Positions 34,401-45,471 of a stretch of DNA of 64,000 bases are shown in pieces. Positions within the stretch are counted from its first letter, which is position 1. The number at the start of each line of letters is the position of its first letter. Made by a program: the position numbers and the translations under genes. Origin of the DNA: Mangifera indica (taxonomy: Eukaryota; Streptophyta; Magnoliopsida; Sapindales; Anacardiaceae); NCBI RefSeq assembly GCF_011075055.1, contig NC_058141.1, positions 15,075,639 to 15,139,638 on the forward strand, read 5' to 3'. The notes beneath the pieces are model-generated. The model saw nothing but the letters and a program-made list of their open reading frames with translations, did no database searches and was not told the DNA's origin.

Positions 34401-37400
34401 AATGCTCTCGTTAGCTCTTCTCTGAGTCTCTTCATGGTACATGTATAACAAAATAAAAGAAATATATATCAAAACTAATCACCAAAATTAATTACTTTAT
34501 TGCCGTTGGTTCCGCCCAACAGTGTTGACGTATGATGATGAGAAAACATTACAAGACCTCTTGCATCATAAAAAATGAGCTATTGCCACGACTGTTTTTA
34601 CTGCTTCCATGATAACAGAAGTGCAATCTTGGGGGATTTTCAAACCCTTCATTCAAATCATCATAAAAGCAGCCAGGTGGTCTTGGCAAAGCACTTCAAC
34701 CACTAATCGTCACTTTTTTAGTGTTTTCTTTTTATTATATCCAGAGAAATTATCATCAAGTGGACAAGAATAATATAATCGCAAGATACTCAACGAAAAT
34801 ATATATATATATATATAAAATCGCAGGATAACTGGCTAGCCACGTATTCTAGAAACAACTGGGGGAAGTGAAATGGTGACAGACTGACAGTTCCTCAAAA
34901 TGTGATCATCGATGGATTATGCACTGCGAATTTTCATTCTTTCCAAAATTTATGGCCCACGACCGCCTGGTGGAATATGTCATAATCCATCTCAAGTTCA
35001 TCCACAAGTCCATGACGTTGTCATAGGTGAAAAGATAATGGGTATGTCATTCGATCCAACATTACCTGGTCCCACTTCAGTGTTTAAAATACTGAAAATA
35101 ATGATAATGTCATGCGCTCAAAATTGATATCTTGTGAGTAAAGGGTGCCCTTTCAATTCCATATATTCTCCCTTCTTTGCAAGTTGTTTCTGCCCTTCCC
35201 GTGAACAAAATGTTTTTCCTTTTTTTTTTTATATAAATAAAAGAAAAGAGAACGTGAACGACTAATATCAAGATCCAAATTTCCTATAAACAATCAAGTG
35301 GTTGTTAAACAAAATTATATTAAATCTGTCAAACTATTGGCTAGAATAAGAAAATCACAGTTGTCAGGACCAAATGGATGCATAGTTTGGCAAGATGTTG
35401 AACTAGTTAAAAAGTGAACACAAATTCTGAAAAAAAAATTATAGCGTCATATAAATTATGAGTGAATGTGGCAAAAGAAACAACTCTAGCAAGTCCTTAT
35501 CACCTAACAAGAATTAAAAAAACCCCAATTCACAAAATTCTGAAGTTTATACTCCCAATACTATATTGGACAATGACAATATATTTTATTTTTTGGTACG
35601 TGACAATGACAATATTTGTTTCCACTAGTTTCCCACAGTTACAGATTTGAGAAGTGAGAATCGTAAGCCAGTTCTGTTTCTTCGGGAATTAAGTGGCATA
35701 GGAGATTTGTAAAAAGGCTGTAGTGGAGACATTGTTATTCATGGTGGAAGAGGGAAGAGATTCAACAGAAAGAAAAGGATTTTTTTTAAATTTATTTTTT
35801 GATTTTAGAAAATAAAATTGATAATTTTGTTATTTTACATCATTTTCTTTTTATGAAATTTGATTTTGCATAAAATAAGATAACGTCAAAGGTTTCCCAA
35901 ATCTTGGGTGGAGAAATGTCATTCATTTTCAAAAGTGCAGCTGTTGCCTATTACACGGGTACAGCTGCATGACTAGATGTGGATAAATAGAGTGATACCG
36001 TTATTATTATTATTTGGTGATGAACTTTACTAAAAACTTTCTAGTATATTTTCATTACTAACATCAATAATTCTAGTTATTAAATAAATAACAACTTTAT
36101 TTAAAAATCATATCACGACCATCTATGTATTTTTATACCATCATATTACATTACGACTTACATCATCAATTAAGTGACAACCCAGTATGTACAAATTTAT
36201 ATTTATTATATTACTCTTTAGTGCTTCTGTATTAATCAAACATGACAAAACAGTACTTTATAAAATAAAGCATTATACTTATTTATGTTCCAAGTTGTAT
36301 TTTGTTAGACAAATTGATGCTGAAGATTATAGATGTTACTATTTATGTTTGCAAATGACGTTTTCAGTCAATATAATAAAATAAAATAAAGGGCTTTACC
36401 TTAACATAGGACGTGAACATTGTCTTTTTGAGTAAATTACATTTTCCCACTCATAATTTGGCCTAAAAAATTTTTTTCTAATCTTAAATAACACTTTTCT
36501 ATATAAAATCAAATTTTGTTAAAAATAACTAATAATACAAAGGCAAAATAACAATTTCCTTTTCTTTAGTGAGTACAAAATAACAATTTCACCATCCATC
36601 AATTTCAAAAAGTTCAAAAATAACTCGTTTATTGGTCAAACCCAAACATCATAAATATGATAGTTTTTTTCTTTAAAATATTTAAAAGCTTATAAATAAA
36701 TTTTTTAATTTTTTTTAAAATGCTAAATGTTAGTGTTGTTCCATCACCGTTGTCACAATCTTATCATTTTTATCTCACTACCATTTCTTTCGTTATGATA
36801 AAAGTTGTCATCAATGAAAACTTTCAATTGATTAAATCGTCAATGGAAAGAGATCACTGACAACACCTTTTAATCAATCCATTCGTTAGTGATTCAATCA
36901 ATTCATTGACAAATAGAACAATTGAACTAAGATAATTGACTCAAAGAAGAATATGAAAGGATAAAGAGGAACAAAAGAATAGAGAAAAAGAAAAAGAGGG
37001 TAAAATTGACGACAGTATGAAATCAGGAAGAGAGGAAGAAAGGGATGACAATTAAAGGTTAAAAGAAACAAATAAGATTTTATATAATTTAAATATTTAA
37101 AATTTTTATTTTTAACTTTTATTAATTTGAAGTTATATAAAAATTTTGAAAAATAAAATTATAAAAATAAAATAATAATTTTAATTTTTTATATTGTATA
37201 ATATTTTTTTTATTAGACTTTTATTTTGAGAAATAAGAAGTTATTTATATCATATGAAGATATAAAATTGTTTTTAGATCAAATTTTAGGTGGAACATGT
37301 GATTTACTCTTTCTTTTTTTCTCTTATTTAAGTTTTTTTTTTTTTTAATGCGGAAACAAATAAATCGGTGCAATTGAAAGTAAAAGGTAATTTCGCCATT

Positions 37401-37901
37401 AATTACCAGAGATGAGTCGTTCCCGCTGATACAATCTGCCGAAAAAAAAAATACAATACAGTTGGAAATAATAATGAAATTAAAACATTTTGCCTAAAAA
37501 TAGAAAATTTGTACTAGAAATTCTGGTTTAACAGAACCACTTCATTTTTTAAGCATAGTTACCCGAAAGAAATATATATATATATAATCATTAAATTATG
37601 TTAAAAAAGAAAACCAAAAACGGTAGAAAATTTGTTTTTTCGCCAAACGAAAAAAGCAGAGAAAGGAAATTTACTTACCAAGAGAAGAAGAGCAAACAGA
37701 AGAAGATTCCAGCACCAAAAACGCAACTCTAACAAAGAAAAACGGTAAAACGATTCCAAGCACCAGCACCACCGGCAACAAAGTCCGGAAACTAGAAATC
37801 CTACGGCTAGCCAGAGTCAGAATCGGGACCGCCAACGATCCCTCGCCGGAGTTCGATATCGTCACTCTGTTTATCCCAGTCGTCGATATGTAGAACTTCA
37901 T
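31495..37901 (-). CDS. GAUT15: Galacturonosyltransferase 15-like, GT8 family
   Basis: Six coding exons on the minus strand, 37901-37679, 34557-34496, 34429-34271, 33285-32704, 32588-32286 and 31779-31495, give 537 aa (Arabidopsis GAUT15 is about 540). The protein begins [19 protein letters not shown], has one transmembrane anchor (about 40-66), a stem with a coiled region, and the GT8 catalytic domain. Metal-binding DDD is in [11 protein letters not shown] and the C-terminal motif is HFSGPAKPW. Family knowledge: GAUTs are Golgi type II membrane enzymes of pectin (homogalacturonan) synthesis. GAUT13-15 activity is less well documented than GAUT1. Exon 2 is short and poorly conserved; it was found by phase (see findings). 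A MITE sits in the 3.1-kb first intron. Confidence 0.92.
34912..35127 (+). other. Unexplained 71-codon ORF inside the GAUT15 first intron
   Basis: The plus-strand ORF contains [20 protein letters not shown] and [10 protein letters not shown], with a more protein-like composition than the AT-rich intron around it. I do not recognise it. It could be a fragment of a captured or decayed gene. There is no evidence of expression. Confidence 0.2.
36430..37309. mobile_element. Mutator-type MITE in the GAUT15 first intron
   Basis: The left end GAGTAAATTACATTTTCCCA and the complement of the right end (GAGTAAATCACATGTTCCAC) match with a few differences, and the similarity continues inward through CTAAAAA. 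The flanks are TGTCTTTTT (36421-36429) and TTTCTTTTT (37310-37318), a 9-bp duplication with one mismatch, as expected for Mutator-like elements. No protein is encoded. Confidence 0.65.
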
Positions 37902-38671
37902 TTCCTCTCACTATAATAAATGCCTTTCCTCAGTTTCCAGCACTTTCTCTCCTTTTCCATCAATCCAATTAACAAACAATAAGATCTAACTTCTACTCGC
38001 TCACTCTGCCCGTACACTACAATACATGACGTAAAAAATCGGATCTAGTAAAGAAATTTCCATAGCAGAAGAGAACGAGTAAGCAATTGATGATTGAATT
38101 ACCTTTTCGAGTCACGAGTTCGATATTCTGTTGAGAGTCGGGTTTTGATTTTAGAGATCACGCTCTTATGTTTCCGCTCAGAAACAAAAAACAAAATATT
38201 AACCATATGATTTTTTTCCTTTTTGGAAAAAAAAAAATTTAAATAGTGGAAGAGAGAGAACGGGAAAAGCCAGTCGCGAGGGAAATAATGGCGGATTATG
38301 ACTTTATAGTAAATTACATATTTGACCTCGTTCTTTCAACTTTCGTCACCGACAGCAGTCCAGGCATGAAATCAACATCTGGCAACTGTATGGCCTTATT
38401 CTGCACTGATACTCTAGAATTAATGGTTAAACACTTTCCTTTTCATATGAAAATTAACTTTGATTAATTGTAACGGATAAACTTCATCCTCAAGCTAAGG
38501 TCACATGTATTGTCTTGATGAGCTCCAAAATGATTAAATAATATAACTGAAATTTGTACTATTGAACAGTTAATCCAATAATGGCAACGTATACTAAGTA
38601 GGATTATACTGCTTGGAGATGTACAGCCATTTAATTCATCATCCATTATATCATGACTAAATATATTATAA

Positions 38672-38830
38672 AATTATGTATATTTATTTTAAATATATAA
38701 ATTAATATATATTTGATATATATCATTATATAATTAGATAATTTTAAATTAAAGATAAAATAATATTTAATCACATAATAACATATATAAATATATATAT
38801 TATGTATTTAAAATAAATACATATAATATT
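38672..38830. mobile_element. Palindromic MITE, copy A
   Basis: The ends read ATTATGTATATTTATTTTAA and, as complement, ATTATATGTATTTATTTTAA. The centre contains TTTTAAATTAAAGATAAAAT. The same centre and ends recur at 43263-43422 and, truncated, at 51935-52055, which supports a small family. Confidence 0.55.
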
Positions 38831-39404
38831 ACATGTAAATATAATAATAAATAATCAGATAAATAAATGACTGAATAAAATCAACAATAAAGTTTTGATA
38901 TGGGTTAACTAATTGTTTAAGAGTTTATATCTAAGGCTATATTATTAATCTCTAATGAACGCATCTCAATACACTTTATGTAGTGATTATTTGAGAAATA
39001 TGGTATATTTATGATCAATAATAACCAGAATTGTTAGCAAGTTTGAAAATTTTCTTTTAAATCTTTTCTTAGATGCTAACTTCTCTCTCTTTTATCTTTG
39101 TGTTGATATTTTATATTTACAAAGCGCGAAGATAGAGTTTTACGTAGATATTGTATTTAACTATTTTAATTTAAATATAAATCTAGAAAATTTTTCTTAT
39201 AAATTATAGCAAAATATAATAATTATATTGATTACATACTCTAATTACATATGAAACGATTTTTTTTTTCCCATAGCCATAGAGATAACATATTTGATTG
39301 TTCTTCTTATAACTGGTTGATTAATTATATCATATCAATGAGTCTGCCCAAAGGAAAATTTTATCACAATTCCCAATTAATAAATATGATTCTGGCAATA
39401 AGAC

Positions 39405-39406
<2 letters not shown>

Positions 39407-39444
<38 letters not shown>
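39407..39444. repeat. TA dinucleotide microsatellite
   Basis: About 19 uninterrupted TA units, followed by imperfect GATA repeats. Confidence 0.9.
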
Positions 39445-39446
<2 letters not shown>

Positions 39447-39534
39447 TATAGATATATTTTATATTGAAAAATAAATTGATAGAGTAATTCACGGTTCATA
39501 TACGGTATAGAATGTTACGTATCCGGAAAGGTTT

Positions 39535-39625
39535 CTTCGTAGTCTCAAGACCGTAAATCAATGGACAAGTCGAAGCAATTAACAAGACCATCAAACACAC
39601 TTTGAAGACGAGGCTTGATGATTCG
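39535..39625 (+). pseudogene. Ty3/gypsy-type integrase relic
   Basis: From 39560 the frame reads NGQVEAINKTIKHTLKTRLD, a close match to the segment after HPQ.NGQ in plant gypsy integrases. Just upstream the expected Gln codon is TAA (39554-39556), a C-to-T change. No further pol sequence could be followed on either side. Confidence 0.65.
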
Positions 39626-40223
39626 AATTCACTCCTAAACATGGGAGTGGGGCAGGTCAAGTCCAATTCATGATAGACCTAACTCGTTATTTAACTTGGG
39701 TTCAGAAGAATTCAAAGCTGGGAAAACCATGTCAATGCTTTTCGGGCTTGGGATTGAAAGTTCGCAAAGTAATCAAATTATATTTCATGGAGTTTTCCTA
39801 GTAAATTAAAACTGGTGACCTGTTCCTATGCAGAAGTACATTTTTATCTGAGAGTGTTTTCTAAAAGACTAGTACTATGTTTATAAAGTTAATGATGTGG
39901 CATTTTCTTTTAATTGAGAACTCATTTATCTTTATTTAATGAATTGACTAACTCATATAGTAATCACATCAATTTGTATATTACACAAGTAATCTAGAAT
40001 GGTTATTATTCAGTTGTTACATGATATTATAGTTAAAAATTTATATTGAATAAATGACTTCATAATATAAAATTTAACAGATATATGGCTACCAGCATCC
40101 CTTAAACAATGGCCAAACTAATTCACAAAAAATAATAACAATAAATGATATTATTGCTTGATGAAAGAAAGAAATTATTCCAAACCCTATAACCCGAAGA
40201 AGTGCAGAGATCAGTCTCGGGGT

Positions 40224-41432
40224 TTAACTTGATGAAATGCTAAATTTGCTTTCCTTGCTTGGTTCAAAGCCATTACCAATCAGTGAGTCCTTATTTTTAG
40301 GGGCTGGAACCGTCGTTGATCTGCCAAGATTAGAATTATCTGTCGGGGAACCAGAATTTCTAATATTATGCCCATCAAATTCTTTCCCAGTTCCGATTCC
40401 AGACACCATCAGCATTCTTGGATGGGGAACAAGTGCACCAGAAACATCACCCCACCACTCAGGATTGCTAATATACCATTCCATTGTCTTCTTCAGACCC
40501 TCGTTCCATGAAGTTCGTTCATGCCAACCCAGGTCTTTCAGTTTTCGATCATCCAAGAAGTACCTCTGGTCATTAAAAGGCCTATTTGTCACAAACTTAA
40601 TTTGAGTATCCGGCTTCAAGGAGAAAAGCTGGCAGATATCCCTGGCCACATCAATCACTCTCCTTTCTTTCTTTGTCCCAATATTGTACACATGGCCTAC
40701 TTCACCTTTGTGGAGAATTGTTTCAAATGCCTCTGCAACATCCTCACAGTAAAGATAACTCCGCACATTTGACCCATCCCCATGAATTGGAAGAGGTTGT
40801 CCTCTCATCGCCAAGAGGATAAATTTCGGAATCAGCTTTTCAGGAAACTGATTGGGTCCATAAACATTGTTTCCTCTAGTGGTTATCACAGGTAAACCAT
40901 AAGAGCGCCCGTAAGCCATGACAAGCATTTCTGCCCCTGCTTTTGTGGCAGAATATGGATTAGTTGGCAGGAGCTGAGATGCCTCGTGGTTTCCCACCAA
41001 TGCATTCTCATCAGTCTCTCCATAAACCTCATCAGTACTTACATGGATAAACCTCTTGACTTGATGAGTGGTTTTGCAGGCTTCCAAAAGAACATGAGTA
41101 CCCAGGATGTTGTTCTCAGTGAACTTAATGCTGTTGCCGAAGGAGTTATCAACATGAGTCTGCGCTGCAAAGTGCATAATAGTATCAATGTTTTCTGTTA
41201 GGATAATGAAGTTTACCAGGTCAGCACTAAGAATATCTCCTCTAATGAACTTAAAGTTGGGAGATGATTTTGAGAGATTGAGGTTCTTAGGGTTTGAACA
41301 ATAATCAAGCTTGTCTAAAACAACAATCTTGTAGTCAGGGTAGTTCCGGATTAGCCTGTTGCACACATGGGAAGCAATGAAACCAGCAGCTCCTGTTATA
41401 AGAATGTTCTTTGGCTTGTATGCGGTAGCCAT
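40224..41432 (-). CDS. Stand-alone UDP-glucose 4,6-dehydratase, RHM-like without NRS/ER half
   Basis: Single coding exon of 402 aa. Residues 1-345 are very close to the N-terminal half of plant RHM enzymes. They include the NAD-binding GAAGFIASHV, HFAAQTHVDNSFGNS, the catalytic STDEVYGETDE, YSATK (Tyr and Lys), TTRGNNVYGPNQFPEKLIP and NDQRYFLDD. This half converts UDP-glucose to UDP-4-keto-6-deoxy-glucose, the first step of UDP-rhamnose synthesis for pectin and flavonoids, in the cytosol. A full RHM has about 670 aa with a C-terminal epimerase/reductase domain. Here HPRMLMVSG is followed by a short Ser/Asn-rich tail ending SKFSISSS and a stop. No epimerase/reductase frame occurs in the 2 kb downstream. 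Such a protein would need a separate NRS/ER enzyme. The frame is intact, so it looks functional rather than dead. Confidence 0.9.
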   Translation of the reverse strand: MATAYKPKNILITGAAGFIASHVCNRLIRNYPDYKIVVLDKLDYCSNPKNLNLSKSSPNFKFIRGDILSADLVNFIILTENIDTIMHFAAQTHVDNSFGNSIKFTENNILGTHVLLEACKTTHQVKRFIHVSTDEVYGETDENALVGNHEASQLLPTNPYSATKAGAEMLVMAYGRSYGLPVITTRGNNVYGPNQFPEKLIPKFILLAMRGQPLPIHGDGSNVRSYLYCEDVAEAFETILHKGEVGHVYNIGTKKERRVIDVARDICQLFSLKPDTQIKFVTNRPFNDQRYFLDDRKLKDLGWHERTSWNEGLKKTMEWYISNPEWWGDVSGALVPHPRMLMVSGIGTGKEFDGHNIRNSGSPTDNSNLGRSTTVPAPKNKDSLIGNGFEPSKESKFSISSS

Positions 41433-42300
41433 ACCAGGACAGCCTCTACATGATCAAAAATAAATTAGGATAAAAGAAATATTACCATACAAAAATGAAA
41501 ACATCACAAGGAGATACTACAGTTATATACTAAAATATAATTGGTGCAGAGCATGAGAAGGAAAGCAGAAGACATGAATACTACAGAGAACTTGAATACA
41601 AAGGAATTTATTAACCTCTCTAGACTTTGCTTCTCTCCACTGAATCTCTAATCATCATAAGAATCACCGGTATATATAGGTTCAACTTATTAAATTGATT
41701 ACAAATAACTTTTGTAGATTAAGATAAAGCATTCTTTTCCTGTTCCTCCTTCAATATTCATCCCATTAAACCAATAAAAGCAACCAAAATATGGCCACGG
41801 GAAAAATTTCATTATTTTCTTGAAATATTCGAATCCTTAACTGTTTCATAATACCACTGTGAAGAAAAAGCATACATAACCAACAATTTTTCCGTAATTT
41901 TAGATCTTAACTACGAGATCTGTTAAAAATCAGAACATACCCACACTGACAGAACAACATCATCTTTGCATATTAATAAGCTTTAACTACAAAAGTAAAA
42001 GTAGAATCACCAAAGAGCAATCAAGTTCAAGAAACCCACTTCAACATCTGAATCTCTCTCAGTGATCACATTATCTATCGCATGTATATAATAATGGAAA
42101 TACGATCATCATATTTTTTTCCTTTCCCAAAAGATGAGACTTTCCATACCTTGGAAAAGAGAGAGATTGGACTTACTTTTTCTTCTTGGTTTTTGCTTTC
42201 TTGTTAAAGACTCTTCAAACAATGTGACAGAAGCAAAGCAGGCTGAAAGACAAACGCAGAAGCAGGAGGAGATCTGCACTGTGTTCTGTGATAAAGTAGT
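41433..42300 (-). other. 5' leader with intron(s) of the dehydratase gene
   Basis: On the minus strand, ATGTAG at about 41450 is a plausible acceptor 13 bases or so before the start codon. CCAAGGTATGG near 42150 is a plausible donor. A 5' UTR exon between about 42300 and 42155 and an intron of roughly 700 bp are inferred. Confidence 0.45.
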
Positions 42301-42324
42301 TAAAGAATTTAAAGAGCTCTGGGC

Positions 42325-42332
42325 TATTTATA
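42325..42332 (-). promoter_or_regulatory. TATA box of the dehydratase gene
   Basis: TATAAATA on the minus strand, about 30 bases before the inferred transcription start near 42295. It is well placed upstream of the inferred first exon. Confidence 0.5.
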
Positions 42333-43640
42333 AATATGCCTTTTGCTTTCCTACTCTACTTCATTTTTATTATTATTATTTTTTATTTTACAAAATTATG
42401 TTGCATAGAACCATTAAGATATTGCCACGTGATGAGACAGACCGCCGAGTAAAGTGACAAATCCAACACGTGACACAAATTCACAAAATGGATACGGATC
42501 TTTAAATCTAATAAATATTTCTTCTTGAATAAAGAAATATCAAAATAAAATTGGTGAAAGAAATAATCAATTAATGGCTTAGAAAAACAAGGAATAAAAG
42601 TGAAAAATAGTTTGTGAGGATAATAATAACAATTTAGGGTTTATTGTTGTATTTATGGTTTGTCAGTTGTTACAGGTTAAGATTGATGAGTATAACATGA
42701 ATTTAATTAGAACTAATAATAGATAAATGAGTGTATATGATAATTTAATTTCAGGTGCTATTGGTGGTTGAGAGCGTGCTTCAGTCATAAAATATACGTA
42801 ATTATTAATCCCCATAAAACCTTAAATAAATAGTTATTTTATGGCCAATTGCAATGAATATGATACACGTGTTCAATCACCCAAGCCCACACCCATCCGT
42901 TTCAACTTTACCACAAATCTCTGTTTTTGTTACGCACCTTTCCAAAATGAACTACTGAGCATCTCACTCTTATATTCATGTCATCATCAATCTCTATTTT
43001 AATGAAAATAGTCTTATATAAATTTGATTTTCTGTCATTTTTTACCATTTTCAAATATCAATCTTTGCTATTCAGATTTGAATTCTAATCAAAATCCTAC
43101 CTTTTCCAATTTCTAACTTTCAACTTTTGAATTTTGAAAATTTTCTATTAGTGTCGCCTACAATGATTGTTTACTATTTTTCTAAAAAAATTTGTAGTTC
43201 TATCAAGAAAAGAGTTTAAAAGCAACAAAGAAAACTAACAGTTGGTTATCAAAAATCAATAAAATTATGTGTATTTATTTTGAATATATAAATATTTATA
43301 TATTTATATGTATTATTATGTGATTGAGTAATTTTGAATTGAAGATAAGATAATACCCAATCATGTGATAATACGTATAAGTTTGTGTATATTTATGTAT
43401 CTAAATTCGATACATATAATATTATTCATAAAAAGTAATCCAGAGAATAAAATATGCTTGTATTTTATAAATGAAAATGATATTAATACTATCATATATC
43501 AAACAAACAGACGAACTATTCTTTCACCGTTAAACCATCCTCCTTTAACGGTGGATAAGAAAAAGTTATTTTGAAACTTAAAAAGGATGAAAAAAGTTAC
43601 ATTGAAACTTGCAAGCCCTATCCCAGGCCCAGCCCATAGT
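42333..43640. other. Intergenic spacer between divergent genes
   Basis: AT-rich sequence between the dehydratase promoter (minus) and the MuDR-derived gene (plus). It carries the palindromic MITE copy B. No gene is supported. Confidence 0.45.
43263..43422. mobile_element. Palindromic MITE, copy B
   Basis: The left end AATTATGTGTATTTATTTTG and the complement of the right end share the family pattern. The centre GATTGAGTAATTTTGAATTG is followed by CCAATCATGTGAT, as in copies A and C. Confidence 0.55.
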
Positions 43641-45471
43641 TAGAAATTGCTGCGTATTATGGTGCAAACTTGTTCCGCGACTGAAAACCGAAGCCAAGAA
43701 ATCAACGCCGTGGCGTCCGAGACTGACTCGTTAAACTGGGTTTTTCTCTGTCTTTCAAGACCAATTGTTGAAGGTATGTTCGCAGTTTCATTAACAATTG
43801 AATTTATTTAATTTTTTGTTTGGTTAAATGGAAAATTAAGAAATCACGGAAAGAGAAAGAAGATAAAACCTGTTTTCGTTCATTCTTCTCAGCTACCGAA
43901 CTGAACTCGAGAATTAAAAGCTTTAAATTTGATTATTGTTTTCCAGAAGCTGTATCATTTTCCAATAAGAAATCGTTATTAGTCAGCGGTCTGGAAAGGC
44001 ATCTGCATCAGGTTTTTTGAGGTGGAGTAGATCAGTTAGTTTTTTAGTAGATTAGGTTTCAGCGGGAATGAAACTGCTAGAAATAAGTATTGAGATTGTC
44101 ATTTGGAAAGCTATTAGTTTCAGGGCTTCGTTTACAGCTAGGTTTGGATGATTGGGAAGGAACCACTGAAATTTCATTGACATTGTCACTTTATTTTTTG
44201 GCTAATGAAAATTCCCTGCGCTCATTACTAGGGCCTCCAAACCTTATGATCATTGGGAAGCAGGGAATTCATGGCATTTGACATCCTGAATACAAAATCA
44301 AACAACTCAACCTATTAGCACTGATATTTTTTACTGAGTAATATATTTAATCACAAACTACTCATAATTAAAAAAATAAAAATAAAAAAATCTTGGAGGA
44401 AGCTGTCTTTAAGGCAATCAAATCTTTTCTCTACCCTAAAATGTACCCAACTCAAAAAGATAGCCGAAACTGGCATTGTTGTTGCCAAATATGCCTTCAC
44501 ACAGGGAAAGATAATGCCCCAAATTTCTAAAGTGGGGGACTGGATGCAATGATTATCCATCAACTTATTTCCCCCTTATACATATGGCTAAATTTTGCGG
44601 CTTCACCAAATTTTTGTAGCTAAATATAATGAGTGCTTTCATTCATCTTATTACAAGTTGAAAGAAAAGATAGAAGATACATGGAGATTAGAATTGAAGT
44701 GGCTAACCATAAATGGGTGTTTTTCTCCTTGTACTGAGGGTTTTGGCTTTGGTTGAAATTGAAAGTTCATTTGCATTGATACGCATTCAATAGTTATCTA
44801 GGCAATCTAAGTAATTTGCTTGTGTTTAACATGACCTTTTCTTTCATGTGTCTCTATATTGTGCAGCTTAAACTACTTTTGATGACTAGGGCTTATTGCC
44901 TGTACAAATTTTGGAATAGCCTCATTGCTAGCCTTCTAATTTCATTACCAATCATATGGCCTTTTATATTAACCTCATTGCGGGTTAGATAGCAGAGGAG
45001 TTCTGCTTGGACATTTCATATACAAATGCGACAACTAAATTCTATCCTAGGTCATCTTTCAGTGACAGAGGTAAGACAATCTTTAGAAATTCTTGCATTT
45101 GTAGAACCTACCAACTAGCCATTCTTGTGTTTGTTGTTGTTTGATGCAATTGATTACTTTCTTATCTAGTATTGATAAACGGTGATATTTGTCATCGTAT
45201 AGATGCTGAAATAAACAGTGTTGAGTGGCCTCAGGTTGGGTTGGATGAACTAACACCAGGAGTTTATACTAGACTCTCTCTTTGGTTAAACAGAGGAAAA
45301 GATAAAAATTCAAAAACTTTGAATGACTTTTTAATTGATTTTCCTATCTTTAGTTAGTTTAAATAGGTAAATTGTTTTTCTTTTTAAAAATTGATTATGA
45401 CTTTTTGGTTTTTTCTATTATTTATCTTACTGTTTTCTTACTATCTTCCTATCATGTTTGTTTTCAGGAAA
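43640..45471 (+). other. 5' leader with introns of the MuDR-derived gene
   Basis: A likely first exon ends near 43772 (TTGAAG followed by GTATGT). The last leader intron ends at TTTTCAG (45461-45467), four bases before the start codon. Sequence around 43609-44130 resembles 48305-49130, the leader of the next gene. Within it, minus-strand 44351-44560 has a faint resemblance to an hAT C-terminal segment. Confidence 0.45.

Larger units (their letters stand above)
37902..40223. other. GAUT15 5' region and intergenic spacer
   Basis: 37902 to about 38170 should hold the GAUT15 5' UTR and promoter (minus strand). A possible 5' UTR donor (AAAAG then GTAATT on the minus strand) lies at about 38101-38103. 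The rest is AT-rich and contains a palindromic MITE (38672-38830), a TA microsatellite (39407-39444) and a retrotransposon integrase relic (39535-39625). The 3' UTR of the dehydratase gene lies just below 40224. Confidence 0.45.

Noticed and set aside
38200..40223. Search for a missing NRS/ER exon downstream of the short RHM-like gene
   Set aside because: No minus-strand frame with GRTGWIGG-like or other NRS/ER motifs was found; only transposon debris and AT-rich spacer.
42134..42457. 107-codon plus-strand ORF near the dehydratase promoter
   Set aside because: It runs across the inferred leader exon and TATA box of the minus-strand gene and has no family resemblance.
45391..45471. In-frame upstream ATG of the MuDR-derived gene, giving a hydrophobic N terminus
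   Set aside because: The acceptor TTTTCAG sits just before the second ATG; the hydrophobic stretch is the T-rich intron end.
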